Source: JBDUDK01 sp040002995
GTDB lineage: Bacteria > Actinomycetota > Acidimicrobiia > Acidimicrobiales > Ilumatobacteraceae
DNA length: 18,327 nucleotides
Assembly: GCA_040002995.1 (NCBI GenBank)
Contig: JBDUDK010000099.1
Location: forward strand, 1 to 18,327
Direction: 5' to 3'
The notes under the pieces are model-generated. The model saw nothing but the letters and a program-made list of their open reading frames with translations, had not been told where the DNA came from and searched no databases. Below, in pieces: positions 13,486 to 18,327 of the stretch. Made by a program: the position numbers and the translations under genes. Numbering within the stretch: the stretch's first letter is position 1; the number at the start of each line of letters is the position of its first letter.

Positions 13486-16194
13486 ATGATCTTCGATGGC
13501 TTCGTCCACCAGCTGCCCGACATCGATCCGGGCGAGACCAAGGAGTGGCTCGACAGCCTCGAAGCCGTCGTCGAAATCGAAGGCAAGACCCGTGCCCGCT
13601 ACTTGATCTCGAAGTTGCTCGAGCGCTGCCGCGAACTCCAGGTCGGTCTGCCCGCCATGGTGTCGTCGCCGTACGTCAACACCATTCCGAGCGAGCAGGA
13701 GCCCTGGTTCCCCGGCGACGAATACATCGAGCGACGGATCCGCGCCTACATCCGGTGGAACGCCGCGGCGATGGTGATCAAGGCCAACAAGCACGCCGAC
13801 GGCATCGGAGGCCATCTGTCGACGTTCGCGTCGTCGGCCTCGCTCTACGAAGTCGGGTTCAACCATTTCTTCCGCGGTAAGGACGACGGGCAGGCCGGTG
13901 ACCACATCTACTTCCAGGGGCACGCGGCACCTGGCGTATACGCACGCGCGTTTCTCGAAGGCCGTTTCACCGAAGACGATCTCGACCACTTCCGCCGCGA
14001 GATCGGGCGGGTTGGTCTGTCGAGCTATCCGCATCCGCGGCTCATGCCCGATTTCTGGGAGTACCCGACCGTGTCGATGGGTCTCGGCCCCATCACCGCG
14101 ATCTATCAGGCGCGCTTCAATCGCTACCTCCACAACCGGCGTCTCGACGACACCGAGGCGAGCAGGGTGTGGGCGTTCGTCGGCGACGGCGAATGCGACG
14201 AGCCCGAGACGCTCGGCGCCCTCTCGCTGGCAGCGCGCGAGAAGCTCGACAACCTCATCTTCGTGGTGAACTGCAACCTGCAGCGTCTCGATGGCCCGGT
14301 GCGGGGCAACGGCAAGATCATCCAGGAACTCGAGGCCGTCTTCCGCGGCGCGGGCTGGAACGTGATCAAGGTCATTTGGGGTTCGAAGTGGGACGAACTG
14401 CTGGCGCGCGACGTCGACGGCGTGCTGCTCAACAAGATGAACACCACCGTCGACGGCGAGTTCCAGCGCTACACGATCGAGTCGGGCGCCTACATCCGCG
14501 AGCATTTCTTCGGTCCCGACCCGAGACTGCGTCGCCTCGTCGAGCACCTCTCCGACGACGACCTGCGCTGGCTCCCGCGCGGCGGTCACGACTACCGCAA
14601 GCTCTACGCCGCGTACAAGGCCGCCGTCGAGAACCTCGGCAGCGGCGTCCCGACGGTGATCCTGGCCAAGACCGTGAAGGGGTGGACGCTCGGGCCCAAC
14701 GTCGAGGGCCGCAACGCCACGCACCAGATCAAGAAGATGACCAAAGACCAGATGCTCGTCCTGCGCGATCGCCTCTACCTCCAAGACGAGATCCCCGATT
14801 CCGCACTCGTGGGCGACGATCCGCCGTACTACCGACCGCCGGCCGACTCGGTCGAGTACCAGTACATGATGGAGCGCCGTCGCGCACTCGACGGTCCCCT
14901 GCCCCGGCGGGTCGTGCGCAACCGTCGCCCCCTCGAACTGCCCGCCGAGTCCGTCTACGAGGAGGTGAAGGCCGGTTCGGGCAACCAAGCGGTGTCGACC
15001 ACGATGGCGTTCACCCGCTTGCTGCGCAACCTTTCCCGCGACGATCGCGCCGGGCCGCGCATCGTGCCCATCATTCCCGACGAGGCGCGCACGTTCGGCA
15101 TGGACTCGCTGTTTCGCGAGTTGAAGATCTACGCCGCCTCCGGGCAGCACTACGAGCCCGTCGACGCCGAATTGCTGCTCTCGTACAGCGAAGCGCAGGA
15201 CGGCCAGCTCCTCGAGGAGGGCATCACCGAGGCCGGCTCCATGTCGAGCTTCATCGCCGCGGCCACGAGCTACGCCACCCGCGGCGTACCGATGGTGCCC
15301 TTCTACATCTTCTATTCGATGTTCGGCTTCCAGCGCGTCGGCGATCTCATCTGGCAGGCGGCCGACGCCCGCTCGCGCGGTTTTCTGCTCGGGGCGACGG
15401 CGGGCCGCACGACGCTGCTCGGCGAGGGTCTGCAGCACCAGGACGGGCACTCGCTGGTGCTCGCATCCACCGTGCCGCCGTGTCAGGCCTACGACCCCTC
15501 GTTTGCCTTCGAGATGGCCACGATCATCAAGCACGGGATCCAGCGCATGTACGGGCCCAAGCCCGACGACGTCTTCTACTACCTCACCCTGTACAACGAG
15601 AACTACCCGATGCCCGCGATGCCCGACCGGCAGGGGATCGAGGACGAGATCATGCGCGGCCTCTACCGCTGGGTACCCGCGCCCGACGGCCCGACAAAGC
15701 GGGCGACGATCCTGTTCTCGGGGTCGGCCCAGGGCGCGGCGCACGCGGCCGCCGCGGAGCTCGCTGAGCACTACGACGTCGCGGCCGAGCTGTGGTCGGC
15801 CACGTCGTACAAGGCATTGCGCGACGAGGCCCTCGCGACGGAGCGGTGGAACCGGTTGCACCCGAACGAGAAGGCGCGCAGCGCGCTCGTCACCTCGTTG
15901 CTCGCCGATGGTGATGGACCGGTGGTGGCGGTCACCGACTTCATGAAGATCGTTCCTGATCAGATCTCGCGGTTCGTCCCTCACCGGCCGTTCATCCCGC
16001 TCGGCACCGATGGCTTCGGTCGTTCCGACACCCGCGAGGCGCTTCGGCGCCACTTCGAGATCGACATGCCGCACGTGGTCGTGGCCGCGCTTTCCGGTCT
16101 CGTCGACAGCGGTGACGTGAAGCCCGAGGTGGTCGCGGATGCGATCGCGCGCTTCGAGCTCGATCCAGAGTCGATCGACCCACGCTTCGCCTGA
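13486..16194 (+). CDS. aceE: Pyruvate dehydrogenase E1 component, homodimeric type
   Basis: This ThDP-dependent enzyme decarboxylates pyruvate and acetylates the lipoyl group of E2. The 902 residues match the AceE length. The opening DGFVHQLPDIDPGETKEWLDS is typical of actinobacterial AceE. The ThDP/Mg motif runs from GDGECDEPE (about 233) to NCNLQRLDG (about 262). His413 in ATHQIKKM corresponds to the active-site loop His407 of E. coli AceE. The transketolase-like central region (GITEAGSMSSFIAAATSYA, MFGFQRVGD) and C-terminal domain are complete. Start: ATG 13486 has GAGG three bases upstream; the in-frame ATG at 13477 would add three residues. The E2/E3 genes at the left edge are about 12 kb away on the other strand. 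The next gene follows at nine bases. Confidence 0.96.
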   Translation: MIFDGFVHQLPDIDPGETKEWLDSLEAVVEIEGKTRARYLISKLLERCRELQVGLPAMVSSPYVNTIPSEQEPWFPGDEYIERRIRAYIRWNAAAMVIKANKHADGIGGHLSTFASSASLYEVGFNHFFRGKDDGQAGDHIYFQGHAAPGVYARAFLEGRFTEDDLDHFRREIGRVGLSSYPHPRLMPDFWEYPTVSMGLGPITAIYQARFNRYLHNRRLDDTEASRVWAFVGDGECDEPETLGALSLAAREKLDNLIFVVNCNLQRLDGPVRGNGKIIQELEAVFRGAGWNVIKVIWGSKWDELLARDVDGVLLNKMNTTVDGEFQRYTIESGAYIREHFFGPDPRLRRLVEHLSDDDLRWLPRGGHDYRKLYAAYKAAVENLGSGVPTVILAKTVKGWTLGPNVEGRNATHQIKKMTKDQMLVLRDRLYLQDEIPDSALVGDDPPYYRPPADSVEYQYMMERRRALDGPLPRRVVRNRRPLELPAESVYEEVKAGSGNQAVSTTMAFTRLLRNLSRDDRAGPRIVPIIPDEARTFGMDSLFRELKIYAASGQHYEPVDAELLLSYSEAQDGQLLEEGITEAGSMSSFIAAATSYATRGVPMVPFYIFYSMFGFQRVGDLIWQAADARSRGFLLGATAGRTTLLGEGLQHQDGHSLVLASTVPPCQAYDPSFAFEMATIIKHGIQRMYGPKPDDVFYYLTLYNENYPMPAMPDRQGIEDEIMRGLYRWVPAPDGPTKRATILFSGSAQGAAHAAAAELAEHYDVAAELWSATSYKALRDEALATERWNRLHPNEKARSALVTSLLADGDGPVVAVTDFMKIVPDQISRFVPHRPFIPLGTDGFGRSDTREALRRHFEIDMPHVVVAALSGLVDSGDVKPEVVADAIARFELDPESIDPRFA

Positions 16195-16203
16195 GGAGAC
16201 ATC

Positions 16204-16794
16204 GTGCCCAAGGGAACGCTCTACATCACCGGTGAGCCGGCGGCCGATGATCTCCTGAACAACGACCCGCTCGCGCTGCTCGTCGGCATGTTGCTCGACC
16301 AACAAGTGCCGATGGAGTGGGCGTTCAAGGGACCGGCGACCTTGAAGCAGCGCCTCGACCATCTCGACGCCATCAAGATCGCCGCGATGGACCGTGAGGA
16401 TTTCGTCGCCGTCTGTTGCGAGAAGCCGGCCATCCACCGGTTTCCTGCGTCGATGGGCCGGCGCATTCACGAGCTGTCCACGTTCCTCGTCGAGCGCTAC
16501 GACGGCCGCGCCGAGAATGTTTGGAAGGGCGCGAAGACCGGAAGGGAACTCCTCGCTCGTTTGCGGGAGTTACCCGGCTACGGCGACGAAAAGGCGCAAA
16601 TCTTTCTTGCCCTGCTGGCTAAACGAATGGGTGTTCGCCCACCGGGCTGGGAAGAAGCCGCCGGCAAGTTCGGCGAATCCACACCGCGGTCCGTGGCCGA
16701 CATCGACTCCCCTGAGGCCCTCGCCAAAGTGCGGGCGTGGAAGCAGGCGGCCAAGGCAGCGAAGCGTGACAAGCAGGACCGCCCAGCGCGCTGA
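16204..16794 (+). CDS. HhH-GPD family protein (TIGR03252-like), non-canonical
   Basis: This 196-residue protein belongs to the helix-hairpin-helix/GPD DNA glycosylase superfamily by its LLDQQVPMEWAFKGP segment (30-44) and the hairpin LRELPGYGDEKAQIFLALLAKR (120-141). The usual catalytic Lys in the hairpin and the VDTHV-type Asp after it are not seen (the sequence continues MGVRPPGWEEAAGKFG), and there is no iron-sulfur cysteine cluster. It probably binds DNA; glycosylase activity is doubtful. The tail is Lys/Arg-rich. Start: GTG 16204 has GAGGAG five bases upstream, overlapping the aceE stop, so it is probably co-transcribed with aceE. Pairing of aceE with a DNA-repair-like gene has no obvious metabolic logic. 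Confidence 0.88.
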   Translation: MPKGTLYITGEPAADDLLNNDPLALLVGMLLDQQVPMEWAFKGPATLKQRLDHLDAIKIAAMDREDFVAVCCEKPAIHRFPASMGRRIHELSTFLVERYDGRAENVWKGAKTGRELLARLRELPGYGDEKAQIFLALLAKRMGVRPPGWEEAAGKFGESTPRSVADIDSPEALAKVRAWKQAAKAAKRDKQDRPAR

Positions 16795-16910
16795 CTCACG
16801 CGCGCTACGTCGCGCCTGGCGGTATCCCTTCTCAGAACTTGTCTCAAGAGAAGAATCCCGCTCGCCGAAAACTCTCGGCGAGAACCCCGGGGAAAAAGGA
16901 GACAGCCTTT
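16795..16910 (+). promoter_or_regulatory. Leader of the first Tat-signal paralogue, with hairpin and strong ribosome site
   Basis: The 116-base gap holds an inverted repeat CTTCTC/GAGAAG (16828-16833, 16848-16853), a perfect eight-bp hairpin CTCGCCGA/TCGGCGAG (16861-16868, 16875-16882, six-base loop), a CCCCGGGG palindrome (16885-16892) and the Shine-Dalgarno AAAAGGAGA ending nine bases before the ATG. I cannot place a convincing -10/-35 pair. The hairpin could end the aceE transcript or protect the downstream mRNA; no U-tract follows it. Confidence 0.45.
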
Positions 16911-17990
16911 ATGTCCGAGATCCAAGAGCGCATCGGCGCGCTCGAAACTCAACTCGCCGATCTCAGGGCCCAAGTAGGAGGGGCGCCCACAGAAGTTCTG
17001 GCGTCCCGACGCGACTTCGCGAAGAAGGCTGCGCTTGGTGTCGCTGGTCTCGCCGCCGCGGGAGTGGCTGGCGCCGTCGCGGCGGCGGGGCCTGCGTCGG
17101 CAACCGACGGCCTGGCTCTGCTTGTCGGCGTGGCCAATACGGAGGACGTCGCGAACCTCACTGCCCTTCAGTACAACAACGCCGTCCGTCCGACGGCGGG
17201 CCTCTTCGGCACTCAAAACGCCAACGCCTTCACCGTCACCGACGCCGCATCGGGGGGCATTTTCTTCTCCCCCTTCTCGTCCGAATATCCCGCGGCCCTC
17301 GGAGGTTGGGGCGAAAGGATCTTCGCCAACGGCGTCTACGGCTTCGCCAATATCGCCTCCGGATACGGGACGATCGGCTACGGCAGCGGCGACGGCTCGA
17401 CGGGTGTGCTTGCACGAGGTGCCGGGCGGGCCAACCTCGAGCTCTATGCCGCGGGCAACTCGGGTCCCGCTCGCGCGGTAGCTCATAACTTGGGCGAAGT
17501 GGTCAACGACTCGACCGGCACTGTGTGGCTGTGCGTGGCGGCCGGCACCCCCGGCACCTGGCGTCAGGTCGGCGGTCCATCCACCGCCGGCCAGTTGCAC
17601 CTCGTTACGCCCGGACGCGTGTACGACTCCCGATTCGATCCCACGGGCAAGCACGTGTTCGGCGCGGCCGATCGGGTCGTAACGGCCACCACGGTTATCG
17701 CGGGACAGCCGGGCGCGGGAAGCGTGATCGTGCCGGCCGGCGCGACGGGCATCCTGGGCAACCTCACCATCACCGCGACTGAGAGCGCGGGCTTCCTCGG
17801 CCTGTACTCGAATGCGGTCGCCACATGGCCCGGCAACTCATCGATCAACTGGGTCGCCTCCAATGTCGACCTGGCCAATGCCGTCACGGTTGCGATCGAT
17901 GCCACCGGCAAGATCAAGGTGAACATCGGTGGTCAAGGCGTAGCCACCAAGACGCACTTCATCGTCGACGTCGTCGGCTACTACGCGTAA
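16911..17990 (+). CDS. Tat-exported protein with N-terminal coiled coil and C-terminal beta domain, function unknown
   Basis: This is a 359-residue predicted secreted protein. Residues 4-22 place I4, I8, L11, L15, L18 and V22 in perfect a/d heptad positions, a short coiled coil. A twin-arginine motif SRRDFAKK (32-39), a hydrophobic Ala/Gly segment (40-60) and a possible ASA cleavage site (62-64) follow. Mature residues 65-220 are Gly/Ala/Asn-rich with short repeats (GVYGFANIASGYGTIGYGSG) and end in a WLCVAAGTPGTWRQV module. Residues 226-359 (QLHLVTPGRVYDSR to THFIVDVVGYY) resemble a beta-rich C-terminal domain I recall in many actinobacterial exported proteins (not verified). Start: ATG 16911 follows AAAAGGAGA; upstream in-frame residues are not conserved. 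A paralogue follows downstream. A surface or envelope role is inferred. Confidence 0.83.
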   Translation: MSEIQERIGALETQLADLRAQVGGAPTEVLASRRDFAKKAALGVAGLAAAGVAGAVAAAGPASATDGLALLVGVANTEDVANLTALQYNNAVRPTAGLFGTQNANAFTVTDAASGGIFFSPFSSEYPAALGGWGERIFANGVYGFANIASGYGTIGYGSGDGSTGVLARGAGRANLELYAAGNSGPARAVAHNLGEVVNDSTGTVWLCVAAGTPGTWRQVGGPSTAGQLHLVTPGRVYDSRFDPTGKHVFGAADRVVTATTVIAGQPGAGSVIVPAGATGILGNLTITATESAGFLGLYSNAVATWPGNSSINWVASNVDLANAVTVAIDATGKIKVNIGGQGVATKTHFIVDVVGYYA

Positions 17991-17997
17991 AGCGGCT

Positions 17998-18035
17998 GGT
18001 CACCGGCCGGGTTCGTCAAGATCCGGCCGGTGACC
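17998..18035 (+). terminator. Intrinsic-type terminator after the first Tat paralogue
   Basis: Perfect 13-bp arms GGTCACCGGCCGG (17998-18010) and CCGGCCGGTGACC (18023-18035) flank a 12-base loop, beginning eight bases after the stop codon. The stem can be extended by three more pairs including one G-T. A moderately T-rich CCTTCGTTT follows at 18041-18049. This is the strongest hairpin in the window. Confidence 0.8.
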
Positions 18036-18051
18036 GGCGGCCTTCGTTTAA

Positions 18052-18126
18052 CTCCTTCACGGAGCGGGAACTGTGTGACGTCGAATTTCTTTTCGGCGAC
18101 CGTTCCCCCCTCTCTCGGTGAAGGAG
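18052..18126 (+). promoter_or_regulatory. Nested leader stem-loop covering the ribosome site of the second Tat paralogue
   Basis: Three nested complementary pairs are present: CTCCTTCAC (18052-18060) with GTGAAGGAG (18118-18126), nine bp perfect; GGGAAC (18066-18071) with GTTCCC (18102-18107), six bp; and CGTCGAA (18079-18085) with TTCGGCG (18092-18098), seven bp including one G-U and a six-base loop. The outer 3' arm contains the GAAGGAG Shine-Dalgarno sequence of the gene starting at 18136, so folding would hide it. Regulation (thermal, ligand or protein) is inferred from base pairing only. Confidence 0.5.
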
Positions 18127-18135
18127 ACATTTTCC

Positions 18136-18327
18136 ATGTCAGAGATCCAACAGCGTATTGCCGCGCTCGAAGCTCAGCTCTCCGACCTGAAGGCCCAGGT
18201 AGGTGGCGTACCCACCGAAGTGCTGGCCTCTCGCCGCGACTTTGCGAGGAAGGCCGCGCTCGGTGTCGCCGGCCTCGCCGCCGCGGGTGTCGCGGGTTCA
18301 GTCGTCGGCGCGGGGTCCGCGTCAGCG
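18136..18327 (+). CDS. Second Tat-signal/coiled-coil paralogue, partial
   Basis: Only the first 64 residues are in the window; the gene runs off the right edge. They match the first paralogue at 53 of 64 positions by direct comparison, with the same heptad (I4, I8, L11, L15, L18, V22), SRRDFARK twin-arginine motif (32-39), hydrophobic segment and ASA end (62-64). Many of the DNA differences are synonymous, which fits an older duplication kept by selection. ATG 18136 follows GAAGGAGA at nine bases. The mature domain is not visible, so its function cannot be stated; a tandem family is likely to continue beyond the window. Confidence 0.85.
   Translation, partial: MSEIQQRIAALEAQLSDLKAQVGGVPTEVLASRRDFARKAALGVAGLAAAGVAGSVVGAGSASA

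Noticed and set aside
12985..16470. 1161-codon minus-strand open frame opposite aceE, continuous with RNase HI
   Set aside because: High-GC antisense shadow: aceE on the plus strand has clear full-length homology, and the frame gains recognisable sequence only inside the RNase HI part.
16839..16910. Earlier start for the first Tat paralogue at 16839
   Set aside because: The extra 24 residues are translated leader containing the hairpin and the Shine-Dalgarno sequence; the downstream paralogue begins at the equivalent of 16911.

Overview
The window is high-GC DNA with dense ORFs, frequent GTG starts and many overlapping start/stop codons. Several gene sets are typical of Actinobacteria: a homodimeric-type AceE, a divergent APC permease/ceoB-ceoC pair with an OB-fold gene next to it, and Tat-exported proteins ending in a C-terminal beta-rich domain. 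My best guess is a deep-branching actinobacterium such as an acidimicrobial lineage, but no rRNA or other phylogenetic marker is present to confirm this. It reads as ordinary chromosome: I see no insertion sequence, phage, CRISPR array, tRNA or rRNA.

Region 1 (1-6278, all on the minus strand). Reading in the direction of transcription, a small membrane-anchored protein is followed by a Thr-rich lipoprotein, a circularly permuted ATP-grasp protein, an alpha-E protein and a transglutaminase. Every junction in this run of five overlaps (GTGA or TGATG), so they are almost certainly one translationally coupled unit. The last three form a known but functionally unresolved set, predicted from comparative genomics to make or attach a peptide-like product. 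The transglutaminase ends in seven glutamines. After a 77-base gap holding a strong GC stem come lpd and the start of an E2 acyltransferase gene (lipoyl domain only, cut by the window edge).

Region 2 (6279-10895). An OB-fold gene (+) converges on two TrkA-type potassium-channel/transport regulators (-), which diverge from an APC-family permease with a cytoplasmic C-terminal domain (+). Order and strands match the Mycobacterium tuberculosis Rv2690c-ceoB-ceoC-Rv2694c neighbourhood as I remember it. A TIGR01777-type epimerase follows.

Region 3 (10896-12981). A three-copy 13-bp tandem repeat lies between convergent genes. Then come a type II 3-hydroxyacyl-CoA dehydrogenase-like SDR (-) and a class III CoA-transferase (+), divergent from a 58-bp gap with two back-to-back leaderless-type -10 elements.

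Region 4 (12985-16794). RNase HI (-) is divergent from aceE (+), which is followed closely by an HhH-GPD family gene. With lpd and E2 at the left edge, the window carries parts of all three pyruvate dehydrogenase components, though E1 is about 12 kb from the E2/E3 genes.

Region 5 (16795-18327). Two tandem paralogues have an N-terminal heptad coiled coil placed before a twin-arginine signal. The second is cut by the window end. A strong terminator hairpin separates them, and the second has a nested leader structure that would pair with its own Shine-Dalgarno sequence.
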